A program made the translations under genes and the position numbers. The notes under the pieces are model-generated. The model was not told the origin of the DNA and ran no database searches. It saw only the letters and a list, made by a program, of their open reading frames with translations. From Hyphomicrobiales bacterium (lineage in GTDB: Bacteria; Pseudomonadota; Alphaproteobacteria; Rhizobiales; Beijerinckiaceae): a stretch of DNA of 32,570 bases. The stretch spans positions 1-32,570 of the forward strand of contig JAQGKD010000104.1 in the NCBI GenBank assembly GCA_028290285.1, written 5' to 3'. Positions within the stretch are counted from its first letter, which is position 1, and each line of letters opens with the position of its first letter. Of the stretch, positions 24,058 through 32,467 are shown piece after piece.

Positions 24058-24438
24058 TCAGGCCGGATCGAAATAGTGGATTTCGAGCAGGAGGCAACCT
24101 TCGTCCGAGCGGAACGGACCGTGGAACGCGCCGGGCGGGCGGCAGGCATAGGTAAAGGGCTGGAAGGATTCTCCGCCCTTGCCCTGCTCGTCGTTGCCGA
24201 CCGTCAGGTCGCCTGCAACGAGGAAAACCTCTTCCCAATATTCATGCACGAAGGGCTTCGTCGTGTAGACGCCGGGCTGGAAGCGCAGAAGGCGTGTGCG
24301 GCTGCCCTTGCGGCCTTCTTCGTCGAGCCCGCCCGACAGGATCTTCTGCTGGATGCCTGACGGATAGCCCGCCGGCACTTCCCAGCCGGTGGACATGTCG
24401 ACGGCCTTGAATTCGTCGTGAAGCTTGTTGATGGCCAT
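24058..24438 (-). CDS. Cupin-domain protein
   Basis: This 126-residue protein has a single cupin barrel. Motif 1 reads FVHEYWEEVFLVAGD with His65 and Glu69/Glu70, but the first histidine of the usual HxH is Phe63. Motif 2 reads CRPPGAFHGPF with His106. Two His and one Glu could still bind a metal. Related small cupins include ChrR-type sensors, isomerases and dioxygenase-like proteins. Within this operon it could be an isomerase, lactonase-like step or ring-cleavage helper; sequence does not decide. It lies 17 bases after the signal-less binding protein gene and 27 before the amidase. Confidence 0.8.
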   Translation of the reverse strand: MAINKLHDEFKAVDMSTGWEVPAGYPSGIQQKILSGGLDEEGRKGSRTRLLRFQPGVYTTKPFVHEYWEEVFLVAGDLTVGNDEQGKGGESFQPFTYACRPPGAFHGPFRSDEGCLLLEIHYFDPA

Positions 24439-24455
24439 GGTGCTGTCTCGTTCTC

Positions 24456-25394
24456 TCAGGGTTTCCAGAACTGGCTGCTCTGCGTGGCGACGATATCCGC
24501 GTAGGCAACGTCGCCCTTCAGGATGCCGACATCGCGGGCGAATTGATTCATGCCAGACACGAATTCGGGCGTGATGCTCGCGTCGTAATAGGGCAGGTCG
24601 CGCTCGATGAGCCTGGCGATAAGGCCCGCTTCGGTCTCGGGAAACAGGCGACGTCCGACTTCGGTCGCGAGTTTCACATCCTGCTTCAATGCCTGCTGCG
24701 TCGCAACGATCGCGCGCACGGCCGCCGCTGCTGCTTCCGGCTCACGCTCGATCAGCGCGTCCGAAGTTGCAATGCTGGCCATGGTGTAATTGAAGCAAGC
24801 GGCAGGTCCATCGCCGCGCCGGATGTCGAGAACGACCTTGCCGACGCCGCGTGTGACGGCAACTTCCGTACCCATGCCGTTGGCCCAGAATCCGTCGATC
24901 TTGCCTTCTTCCAGCGCTTTCGCAGCCATCAGGCCGAAGTTGACAGTCGTGCCGACGATGGCGCCGGGAACGGGCGCGACCTTGATGGCGTCGCGTTCGA
25001 GGTCGTAGCCCGCTTCGATCAGGAGCCGGCGAAGGCCCATCTCGACCCAGGGCGCAGCGCCGATGCTGCGTCCCTTCACGATGTCGAGCTGACCGCGCTC
25101 GGGATTGAGATCGGCGCGCATGACGAGAAACCAGTACATGCCCTGGGCCTGGGCGCAGAGAAGCTTCACGCCTTTCCATTCAGGGAAAGCGGCCAGCGCC
25201 GAGTGAGCGGATCCGCCGACGAAGTCGATTGTTCCGTCGCGAAGCGCCGCATAGCATTTGTCGACCGGGAAGATGAGCTCGAGTTCGACGTCGAGACCTT
25301 CCTTCTTGAAGAAGCCCAGTTCCACCGCCGCCGCAGCGGGAAAGTAGGAATTGGAAATCAGGTCGGGAACCGCCAGTTTCATTTTTCTTGCCAT
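24456..25394 (-). CDS. NMT1/TauA-like binding protein lacking a signal peptide
   Basis: This protein of 312 residues has the NMT1/THI5-like periplasmic-binding fold: KLAVPDLISNSYFPAAAAVELGFFKKEGLDVEL, a domain-1 loop CYAALRDGTIDFVGGSAHSAL, and WVEMGLRRLLIEAGYDLERD in the second domain. The sequence begins directly at the first strand with MARKMKLAVPD and has no hydrophobic export signal. No in-frame upstream start rescues one, because the preceding bases encode the permease C-terminus in another frame. It therefore looks cytoplasmic and might be an intracellular ligand sensor or an enzyme of the THI5 type rather than a transport subunit. The ATG lies 4 bases after the permease stop, with GAGG upstream. 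Confidence 0.82.
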   Translation of the reverse strand: MARKMKLAVPDLISNSYFPAAAAVELGFFKKEGLDVELELIFPVDKCYAALRDGTIDFVGGSAHSALAAFPEWKGVKLLCAQAQGMYWFLVMRADLNPERGQLDIVKGRSIGAAPWVEMGLRRLLIEAGYDLERDAIKVAPVPGAIVGTTVNFGLMAAKALEEGKIDGFWANGMGTEVAVTRGVGKVVLDIRRGDGPAACFNYTMASIATSDALIEREPEAAAAAVRAIVATQQALKQDVKLATEVGRRLFPETEAGLIARLIERDLPYYDASITPEFVSGMNQFARDVGILKGDVAYADIVATQSSQFWKP

Positions 25395-25398
25395 AGGA

Positions 25399-26232
25399 TC
25401 AGCCCTCATCCCTTCCGGATATTTCGCCCTGCCACGGCGCGACCTTACGTTCGATAAAGCCGACGAGCGAATTGAGGCCCGTCGCAAGTACCATAAGCAC
25501 GATGACAGGCACGAACATGCGCGCCGTATCGAAACTGTTCGCCGCGTTGATGATGATCGCGCCGAGCCCCGAGATGGCGGTGAAGAATTCCGCGATCACC
25601 ATGGCGACGACGCCACGGCCGACCGCGAGCTTGATGCCGGCCATGATGTAGGGAATCGTCGCGGGCAGGACGATGCGGCGCAGGATTGTAAAATCCGATG
25701 CGACGAAGGACTTGCCGACTTCAATGAGTGTCTTGGGCACTGCGCGAACGCCGAGCCATGTGTTGATGACGATGGGAAACACCGCCATCAGGAACACGAC
25801 GCAGGCCTTCACTGCGAAGCCGAGGCCAAGCCAAAGCACCAGCAATGGCACGAGCGCGACGAGCGGCATCGCATAGGCGCCGGTGATGAAAATGCCGATG
25901 GCAGCTTCGAGCGTGCGCGAGCGGCCGATGACGAGGCCGAGCGGGACGCCGACGACGACGGCGAGAACATAACCGACGATGAAGGCCTGCATGCTCTGCC
26001 AGAGCGCGCTGAACAGGAGCCCTGATTTCACGAGGTCCCAGAAAGCGACGGCGATGGCGGAGGGGTAGGACCCGAACACCGGATTGACGTCGCGTCCAAA
26101 GATCTCCCACAGGAGAACGACCGTCGAGATGGAGAGGACGGTGATGGCCCAGCGCGGCATTTCACGCTTGGGGCGCGGCACAATTTCTTCGAGTGCCGAG
26201 GGGGGAGCCGTGAGGCCCGTCTGCTGGATCAT
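25399..26232 (-). CDS. NitT/TauT-type ABC transporter permease
   Basis: This 277-residue permease of the binding-protein-dependent inner membrane component family has about six membrane helices. A hydrophilic N-terminus of about 27 residues precedes helix 1 (WAITVLSISTVVLLWEIF). The ATPase-docking EAA loop is TLIEVGKSFVASDFTILRRIVLP, followed by ATIPYIMAGIKLAVG. The frame is intact, unlike the related permease at 5810-6704. It should pair as a homodimer with the ATPase at 26258-27058 and the exported binding protein at 27081-28064. GAAGGA lies 8 bases upstream of the ATG, 25 bases after the ATPase stop. Confidence 0.92.
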   Translation of the reverse strand: MIQQTGLTAPPSALEEIVPRPKREMPRWAITVLSISTVVLLWEIFGRDVNPVFGSYPSAIAVAFWDLVKSGLLFSALWQSMQAFIVGYVLAVVVGVPLGLVIGRSRTLEAAIGIFITGAYAMPLVALVPLLVLWLGLGFAVKACVVFLMAVFPIVINTWLGVRAVPKTLIEVGKSFVASDFTILRRIVLPATIPYIMAGIKLAVGRGVVAMVIAEFFTAISGLGAIIINAANSFDTARMFVPVIVLMVLATGLNSLVGFIERKVAPWQGEISGRDEG

Positions 26233-26257
26233 GGTGTGTTCCTTCGGGTCCGTCGTA

Positions 26258-27058
26258 TCAATGCCGGGCGTCGTCCGGCGCAGCGTGCAGCGCCTTCCAC
26301 ACGAGATAGCGGGTCTCCGCGAACAAGGTCGTTCCGCGCAGCGCACCGAGATCGCCGCGCGGACGCGGCAAGGGCACCTTGATGATTTCCTGGATCGAGC
26401 CCGCCCGCATGACGATGATGCGGTCGGCCAGCAGCACTGCTTCGTCGAGATCGTGTGTGACGAAGATGATCGTCTTCTTCGTGCGCGCCTGGATGTCGAG
26501 TAGCTCGCCCTGCAGGCTCTCACGCGTCTGCGCGTCGAGGGCGCCGAAAGGCTCGTCCATCAGCAGAACCTGCGGATCGATGGCCAGCGCGCGGGCAATG
26601 CCCACGCGCTGCTTCATGCCGCCCGACAATTGATAGGGCCGCCGATTGGCCGCATCTTTCAGGCCGACGAGATCGAGATAGCGCATCGCCGTGTCTTTCA
26701 GCTCAGCCCCGCGCATGCCCTTCATCTCGAGCCCGAACATGATGTTCTGGAGTGCGGTGAGCCAGGGCAGCAGTTCGGCGTGCTGGAAGACGAGGCCGCG
26801 GTCGTAACCGCAGCCGTTCACTGTCGCGCCGCCGACGGTCACGCGACCGCGCGTTGCTGTCTCAAGACCCATGAGAATGCGCAGTGCGGTCGTCTTGCCG
26901 CAGCCGCTGGGCCCAATCAGTGTGACGATTTCGGATTCCTTCACATCGAAGCTGATCGACTTCAGAGCTTGGACGACCTGATATTTGTTGTCGATCTTCA
27001 ACGAGAAGGATTTCGAGACATCGGTGAGGCTCACTTGCCCCGAAACGGCCTGGCTCAT
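26258..27058 (-). CDS. NitT/TauT-type ABC transporter ATP-binding protein
   Basis: This 266-residue ABC ATPase has Walker A GPSGCGKTT (49-57), Q-loop LVFQHAELLPW, signature LSGGMKQR (144-151), Walker B VLLMDEP (164-170) and switch His202. The AELLPW after the Q-loop is typical of the nitrate/taurine/sulfonate group, now known to include importers of aromatic and heterocyclic acids. The ATG at 27058 is preceded by GGAG at 8 bases. It sits between the exported binding protein (22 bases upstream) and the permease (25 bases downstream), so all three subunits of one importer are in order. Confidence 0.93.
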   Translation of the reverse strand: MSQAVSGQVSLTDVSKSFSLKIDNKYQVVQALKSISFDVKESEIVTLIGPSGCGKTTALRILMGLETATRGRVTVGGATVNGCGYDRGLVFQHAELLPWLTALQNIMFGLEMKGMRGAELKDTAMRYLDLVGLKDAANRRPYQLSGGMKQRVGIARALAIDPQVLLMDEPFGALDAQTRESLQGELLDIQARTKKTIIFVTHDLDEAVLLADRIIVMRAGSIQEIIKVPLPRPRGDLGALRGTTLFAETRYLVWKALHAAPDDARH

Positions 27059-27080
27059 GTTCAACTCCACTGGAAATCGA

Positions 27081-28064
27081 TCAGCTCTTCGGGGGACCGG
27101 CGATGGCGAGTGCCTTCTGACGCACGCTGTCATCGATGAACTTGTCGAGGTCGATCGGCTTGGTCAGCGTTCCCGTCTTGACGAAGAGATTTTCCATCCA
27201 GTCGAGCTTGCTGCGGGTAATCTGCATTTCGGGATCGATTGCATTGAGCCGAACAACTTCGTCGAAGACGAACTCGGCGCGCGGATCGTCTTCCTTCGCA
27301 TTGGTCATCTCGCGTGTGAGCTTGACGACCTCGGCCTTGTTCTTGAGCGCATGACGGAGCGACAAGATGGAAGCAGCCAGGAACTTGGCCGCATCGTCGG
27401 GGCGCGAAGCGATCGTCTTGCTGCTCATGTAGGTGCAGAAGCGGACGTAATCGGGCGTGACGTCATGGGCATGCACGAGAGCCTTAAGCCCCAGTTTCTC
27501 CGCGATGGGCGTAAACTCGCTTGACGAAGCGGCTGCGCCGATGATGCCCGCCGAGACGGCGCGGAAGCGATCGGCGTCGCTGCCCATGGCTGCGAACTGA
27601 ACGTCCTTCGCGTCGATCTGGTATTTTTCGAGAACAGCGCGGGCAAAAAGATCGGGGAGGGCGCCCGGTGATGAAATGCCGAAGCTCTTGCCTTTCAGCT
27701 CAGTCGGGGACTTCACTTCCGGCTTGGTGAAGATCGCATAGGTCAGTCCAGGCCAGTAGCAACCGACGGCGCGGATGTCGACGCCGCGCGAGATTGCGAC
27801 CATGGGCGCGCCGGGGCTTCCTTCGTAGCTGTCGAGTTCGCCCGCGATCAGCGCCTTCAGCGCGAGTGCATCGCCCTTGAACTGCATGCTTTCGATCTTG
27901 ATGCCCTGCTTTTCAGCAAAGCCGTTTTTTTCAGCCATGAAGACGAAGCCGGCGTCGCTCTTGGCTTCCACCATGCCATGCTTCCAGACCTTTTGTGCAA
28001 AGGCCGAACCGGGGAGAAGTACGACGCTCGCTGCTGCGAGGGCTAACAGAGTCTTGCGGGTCAT
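27081..28064 (-). CDS. NMT1/TauA-like periplasmic binding protein (exported)
   Basis: This 327-residue binding protein has a clear signal peptide (1-23, TRKTLLALAAASVVLLPGSAFAQ). The mature part contains AEKNGFAEKQGIKIESMQF, LKALIAGELDSYEGSPGAPMVAISRG and SPTELKGKSFGISSPGALPDLFAR. This is the NMT1/TauA pattern. It is the natural partner of the ATPase and permease just downstream. AAAGGGAA lies 7 bases before the ATG at 28064. It follows the UbiD gene after 88 bases, the largest gap in the operon, so a secondary promoter or processing site could lie there. Substrate class is probably an organic anion, judging only from neighbouring enzymes. Confidence 0.88.
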   Translation of the reverse strand: MTRKTLLALAAASVVLLPGSAFAQKVWKHGMVEAKSDAGFVFMAEKNGFAEKQGIKIESMQFKGDALALKALIAGELDSYEGSPGAPMVAISRGVDIRAVGCYWPGLTYAIFTKPEVKSPTELKGKSFGISSPGALPDLFARAVLEKYQIDAKDVQFAAMGSDADRFRAVSAGIIGAAASSSEFTPIAEKLGLKALVHAHDVTPDYVRFCTYMSSKTIASRPDDAAKFLAASILSLRHALKNKAEVVKLTREMTNAKEDDPRAEFVFDEVVRLNAIDPEMQITRSKLDWMENLFVKTGTLTKPIDLDKFIDDSVRQKALAIAGPPKS

Positions 28065-28105
28065 GAGCGTTCCCTTTGCGATGAGTTCTGTCCGGGCGGC
28101 GGCAC

Positions 28106-28130
28106 AGGCTGAAAATTCAATAGGCTGAAA
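28106..28130 (-). repeat. 9 bp direct repeat in the UbiD to binding-protein gap
   Basis: AGGCTGAAA occurs at 28106-28114 and again at 28122-28130 (plus-strand reading), 16 bases apart start to start, about 1.5 helical turns. It lies in the only sizeable gap of the operon, 42-66 bases before the binding-protein ATG. It may be a regulator site or chance. Confidence 0.3.
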
Positions 28131-28152
28131 CGAGGTGCAATGACGGTGCCAC

Positions 28153-29832
28153 TCAGCCTTCACTTTGGCGTGGGACGGGATCGTTCATGGCGACATCAGA
28201 CCGGCGGCCCGCGATGAGCTCGTCGGAGAAGTCGAAATATTCGCTGCGCGTGGCCATTTCCGCCTGACGCGCAAGATTGTCCGGCCAGACGCCGAGATCG
28301 TAGCCGTGCCACGGCGTTTCCGGCTTGAGCGTCGGCAGCCCGAGGCGCTCCCAGATCACCTTCGCATTTTCCATGAATTCCCGCTTGGGCAAAGCCACCG
28401 GCGCGAACTCACCTTTCAGAAGCGCATTGATGCACACCGATGCGCTCTCGCCGTTGTCACGCGGTCCACGTGGACCGTGCCCGGCATCCTTGCGATCAAG
28501 GATCTTCAGATCGTGCTGTGGCTGGCAACGATAGGACATGGCCCACAGCAGGGCGTCCGCGTTCTCCGGGTCGATGTCTTCATCGATCGCGATCACCCAT
28601 TTCCCGGCGAAGCGGTGGAGAGTGGAGGCGGCGTAGAGTGCACGCCACACTTCCGTTTCCAGCACGCCGCGCTCGAATACGATCGCGATGACAGCATAGA
28701 GGCTTGTCAGCGGTTCGTGCATGGACACGCGCTTGACGCCGCGAATCCCGAGCGCGTTGCGCAGATGGTTGAGATAGACGGGCTCCATCGCAGCCTTGCG
28801 GATAACGCTCGACTCGCTCGGCGTGACCTGGCTGATGAAGGAGGGGATGATCGGGTTCTTGCGGCGTGTGATCGCGGTCACGTCCATGAACGCGTTGTAT
28901 TCCTGCAAATTCACATAGCCGTGCGACTCGCCGAAAGGCGCTTCGGGCTCCAGGAACTGCGTGTCGATAAAGCCTTCAATCACGATCTCGGCCTGAGCGG
29001 GCACCATGAGATCGACTGTCTTCGCGCGGACTACATCAATGGGCGCACCGGCAAGTCCACCTGCGACTGCCATTTCATCGACGCCTTCGGCCAGCTTCTG
29101 CACCGAGGTGTAGGAAACGGCTGGTGGGCAGCCGAGAACAACGGCGCAGGGCATGGGTTCGCCACGCTTCTTGTACTTGAGCCAATGCGCGTAGATGCCC
29201 GCGCGCAATTCGACAGAGGGGTTCATGCCCAGACGGCGCGGCGATTTCAGCTGGCCGCGGTAATTACCGATGTTCTGGACGCCTGTGTCCGGGTCCTTGG
29301 TGATGAAATGCCCTGCGGAAAGGTAGGGCGCGTTGTCCCAGCCCGGCGTCGAGATCGGCACGGGAATGCCGTCGAGCGCCGCGCCATCGACATTCAGCGC
29401 ATCGCCTTCCGTCACGATTTCCTGGCAGATCGCTTCCGTCACGACGCGCGGCGGGATCGGGTTGGCGATGGCGTTGATCCAGGTCTCGCCGATCTTGTCG
29501 AGCGGCTTGCCGAAGCCTACGCGATAGACGTCGGGCGTCGCCGCCAGGCCTGCTACCAGCACGGATATGTCGTAACGACGCCCCTTGCTGTCCGTCGGGT
29601 GCGTGAAGAGAAAGGCCTTGCGATCCTTCTCCGGGATGCCGCCGCGATATTGCCAGCGGACGAGCGGATGCATCTCCGTGTCCTTGTTGATCGGTTCGTC
29701 AATGACGATCAACAGGCCCTTGCGAGCGAGTTCGAGCACGTGCTCATGCAGATCCGGATAGGCGCGCTGCGCTTCGTCCGCATCCATGTAGCGTCCGAGC
29801 GATGCCGGCAACGGGTTGGCGTGATCCTGCAT
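28153..29832 (-). CDS. UbiD-family prenylated-FMN-dependent decarboxylase
   Basis: This 559-residue member of the UbiD family carries out non-oxidative (de)carboxylation of unsaturated or aromatic acids using prenylated FMN made by UbiX. Key residues are present by motif: Asn187 and Arg192 in NIGNYR, Glu253 in VDEMAVAGGL, and Glu297 and Glu302 in EAPFGESHGYV. These match the metal, prFMN and catalytic positions of fungal Fdc1. IDEDIDPENADALLWAM is also typical. Substrates of relatives include hydroxybenzoates, gallate, phthaloyl-CoA, phenazine, pyrrole and furan carboxylates. Setting between a monooxygenase/amidase pair and an importer points to catabolism, not ubiquinone synthesis. AAGGG lies 8 bases before the ATG at 29832, 10 bases after the amidase stop. 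No ubiX lies in the window. Confidence 0.93.
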   Translation of the reverse strand: MQDHANPLPASLGRYMDADEAQRAYPDLHEHVLELARKGLLIVIDEPINKDTEMHPLVRWQYRGGIPEKDRKAFLFTHPTDSKGRRYDISVLVAGLAATPDVYRVGFGKPLDKIGETWINAIANPIPPRVVTEAICQEIVTEGDALNVDGAALDGIPVPISTPGWDNAPYLSAGHFITKDPDTGVQNIGNYRGQLKSPRRLGMNPSVELRAGIYAHWLKYKKRGEPMPCAVVLGCPPAVSYTSVQKLAEGVDEMAVAGGLAGAPIDVVRAKTVDLMVPAQAEIVIEGFIDTQFLEPEAPFGESHGYVNLQEYNAFMDVTAITRRKNPIIPSFISQVTPSESSVIRKAAMEPVYLNHLRNALGIRGVKRVSMHEPLTSLYAVIAIVFERGVLETEVWRALYAASTLHRFAGKWVIAIDEDIDPENADALLWAMSYRCQPQHDLKILDRKDAGHGPRGPRDNGESASVCINALLKGEFAPVALPKREFMENAKVIWERLGLPTLKPETPWHGYDLGVWPDNLARQAEMATRSEYFDFSDELIAGRRSDVAMNDPVPRQSEG

Positions 29833-29842
29833 AAATTTACCC

Positions 29843-31201
29843 TTACGCGACGTTTGCATTGGCGGGCGCGATGATTTCGACGATTGCCGCCGATATCGCG
29901 AAGAGGTTCGCATCTTCGGAGAAGAAGCCCAGCGTCTGCACGCCGAGCGGCAGATGACCGAGCCTGAGGAGGGGAAGCGACAGGGCAGGGACGCCGAGCA
30001 ACGAAGCAGGCACTGCGAAGACGGGATTCCCCGTGGATTCGATTCCGACAGGCGCCACATCGGGGGCCGAGAGCGTAATACAGGCTTCCGCTCGATCAGC
30101 TATCGCCTGGTAGATCGTGCGGATCTGCGTGCGCCGCGCGACTGCATGGCGATAGTCGTCGATGGTCATCGCCTCGGCTTCGTGCAGGCGATCGATCATG
30201 CCCTGGCTGAGCTTGGATGCGTCACGATCGACATAGGTGTTGAGCGGCCAGCGCGACTCCCAGGCGTTGATCTTGCGCGTAAGGGGCAGTACTTCCGGCA
30301 GGACGTCTTCAAGCCTCGCGACCTCCGGCGTGTCCTTGCGGGACACGATCTCGATGCCGGTCGCGCGGAGATCTTCGAGCACGCGCAGCATTGCATCGCG
30401 GGCGCCCGGGGCCGCAGCTTCCCAGCCCGGTGTTTCGAGAAAGGCCAGGGTGGCGGGTGCTTTTGCGTCGGGTGCGATGGCTGGGCCGACGAGTCCGGTG
30501 CAGCCGGGGTCGCCGCCCGCGCGCACTACGATCTCACGCGCAATCTGCCATGTGTCTTCCAGCGTAGCAGCGAGAACGCCCTGGCAGCTCTGGCTCATGT
30601 AATCGTGGCTGCCGCCGCGATTGAGGCTGCCGAGAGAGGGCTTGTATCCAAAACAGCCGCAATAGCTCGCGGGGCGAATGATCGAGCCGACGACCTGCGT
30701 GCCCAATCCACCAGCGAGCATGCCGCAGCCGACACCTGCCGCCGAGCCGCTGCTCGATCCGCCGGGCGTGCGGGTCAGATCATGCGGGTTGCGGGTGGGG
30801 CCGGGACGCGTTGCTGCGAACTCGGTCGTGACGGTCTTGCCAAGGATGATGGCGCCTGCCTCACGCAATGCATGGACCGAAGCGGAATCGAAGCCCGGAG
30901 ACCAGCCATCGAAGAGGCCGGAGCCCATGCCCGTGGGCATATCCGCTGTCTCGATCACATCCTTGATGCCGATCGGCATGCCGTCGATGGGTGAGAGCGG
31001 TTCGCCCTCATGCCATCTTTGCGTCGAGGCATCCGCTGCGGCCTGCGACGTTTCAATCTGCAAGGCGGTGAATGCCTTCACCTCCGGCTCGCGCGCTTCG
31101 ATCTCTGCCAGGCAGCGGTCGAGGAATGCGCGGGGTGTGTCGGCGCCCGAGGCGAAGTCGCCGAGGGCTCGTGCGAAGGACCGGAGGTGAGGCTTTGTCA
31201 T
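29843..31201 (-). CDS. Amidase-signature family hydrolase (second of two)
   Basis: This 452-residue amidase-signature enzyme has Lys80 (MPIGIKDVIETAD), cis-Ser149 in TPGGSSSGSAAG and the nucleophile Ser173 in TQVVGSIIRPASYCG. The usual DTGGSIR is replaced by TQVVGSIIR, seen in a subgroup of catabolic amidases. It is clearly diverged from the amidase at 22690-24030, so the two probably act on different amides. No signal peptide. Its ATG overlaps the monooxygenase TGA by one base (TGATG), and GAGG lies 9 bases upstream, so the two are translationally coupled. The UbiD gene follows after 10 bases. Confidence 0.9.
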   Translation of the reverse strand: MTKPHLRSFARALGDFASGADTPRAFLDRCLAEIEAREPEVKAFTALQIETSQAAADASTQRWHEGEPLSPIDGMPIGIKDVIETADMPTGMGSGLFDGWSPGFDSASVHALREAGAIILGKTVTTEFAATRPGPTRNPHDLTRTPGGSSSGSAAGVGCGMLAGGLGTQVVGSIIRPASYCGCFGYKPSLGSLNRGGSHDYMSQSCQGVLAATLEDTWQIAREIVVRAGGDPGCTGLVGPAIAPDAKAPATLAFLETPGWEAAAPGARDAMLRVLEDLRATGIEIVSRKDTPEVARLEDVLPEVLPLTRKINAWESRWPLNTYVDRDASKLSQGMIDRLHEAEAMTIDDYRHAVARRTQIRTIYQAIADRAEACITLSAPDVAPVGIESTGNPVFAVPASLLGVPALSLPLLRLGHLPLGVQTLGFFSEDANLFAISAAIVEIIAPANANVA

Positions 31202-32424
31202 CAGGCGGCCTCGTCGAGTGTGATCGCGTCTGCGCGCGTCTGCATGCTGAGCATGGAGCTGCGCAGCAGATATTCACGCGCCTTCACGGGGTCGGCTGCC
31301 GTGCGTGCGAGATCGTCGAGCGTCTGCTTGCGGGCGACAGGCTCGCGAGTTTCCAGCTGCTTCTTGTTGGCGATGGACTGCGCCTGCACGAATTCAATGG
31401 AGACGGTGCGACGTTGCAGGGAATAGAGATCGAGCAGATTGTCCGGCCCGCCACCAAGAACCTGTACCAGTTTGTCGGCGAGGTTCGCCCCGTCCTGCAG
31501 GCCGCCGTTGAGGCCCATTCCACCGATCGAATTGTTAAGATGCGCGGAGTCGCCTGCGAGGAGAACGCGGCCCTTGCGGAACGTGCTCGCGACCCTCTGA
31601 TGGATCGTATAGAGATTCCGGTGCACGATATCGTAGGTTTCGCCGGGGAAGAATTTCTGCAGGCGAGCATGAACGGCTTCGTCGCTCATCAGCTCTGCCT
31701 CGCTGGCATTCGCATCAGCGGGGAACACTGTGCGCCACAGGCCCGGAGGTCCGTCGGCGGCGACCTTGAAGCAATTGCACCACTCGTCCGGGTCGGCGAA
31801 GTAGTTGCGGTAACTGTAGCCCAGACGCGCATTGAAATCGAAAGGCGTCGTCAGGACGAGGAAGCGCTCGGCCCATGTGAAACCTTCGAAGGCGATCTCG
31901 GCCTGTTTGCGAACCGTGCTGCGGCCACCGTCTGCGCCGATAAGGTAGGAGCCGTCGTGCTTTTCCTCACCTGATTTGGTGCGAACCGTCACGGTGATGC
32001 GGTCGCTCTTCTGCTCGAGGCCGGTCAGTTCGTGGCCGAACATGATCTCTACGTTCGGCAGATCGACGAGGCGCGACATCAGGATCTTGGATGTCTTGAA
32101 CTGCTCGCACTGGATCACATAGGGATATGCGGTGTCCTTGGCGAGGAGGGCGAGATCGAACTGTGCGACGAGCTCGCGTGACGGTCGGTCCCAGAACTGG
32201 AAGAGCGGCGCTGTCAGACCGACACGCGCCATGTCCTCGACGAGGCCTGCCTTGCCGAGCACTTCGAGCGTGGCCGGATGCGTGGTCGCAGCGCGGGGAT
32301 CGGCCTGCAATTCATTGTTCACATCGAAGAGGCGAACCGGGATTCCCTGTCGACCGAGCAACAGCGCGCAGAACAGTCCGACAGGTCCGCCACCCGAAAT
32401 GAGAACTCTCTGATCCGCCTTCAT
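31201..32424 (-). CDS. FAD-dependent aromatic-ring monooxygenase (class A, PHBH-like)
   Basis: This 407-residue flavoprotein monooxygenase has all three fingerprints of the p-hydroxybenzoate hydroxylase class: GGGPVG (11-16) for the ADP part of FAD, the DG motif GADGGRSTVRK (163-173), and the GD motif GRVLLAGDSAHLNN (from 285). Such enzymes use NAD(P)H and oxygen to hydroxylate an aromatic ring, or less often to decarboxylate or cleave one. Length fits a single-chain enzyme without the thioredoxin-like C-terminal domain of phenol hydroxylases. AAGGA lies 7 bases before the ATG at 32424. It is the first enzyme gene after the regulator, 43 bases downstream of it. Confidence 0.9.
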   Translation of the reverse strand: MKADQRVLISGGGPVGLFCALLLGRQGIPVRLFDVNNELQADPRAATTHPATLEVLGKAGLVEDMARVGLTAPLFQFWDRPSRELVAQFDLALLAKDTAYPYVIQCEQFKTSKILMSRLVDLPNVEIMFGHELTGLEQKSDRITVTVRTKSGEEKHDGSYLIGADGGRSTVRKQAEIAFEGFTWAERFLVLTTPFDFNARLGYSYRNYFADPDEWCNCFKVAADGPPGLWRTVFPADANASEAELMSDEAVHARLQKFFPGETYDIVHRNLYTIHQRVASTFRKGRVLLAGDSAHLNNSIGGMGLNGGLQDGANLADKLVQVLGGGPDNLLDLYSLQRRTVSIEFVQAQSIANKKQLETREPVARKQTLDDLARTAADPVKAREYLLRSSMLSMQTRADAITLDEAA

Positions 32425-32467
32425 GGCAATTCCTTTTGATCCAGCGAGGCCGCATGGGCGTCGCTTG

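Noticed and set aside
28165..29874. A 569-codon plus-strand frame opposite the UbiD gene
   Set aside because: It is rich in Arg, His and Asp as expected for an antisense shadow; the minus strand has complete UbiD motifs.
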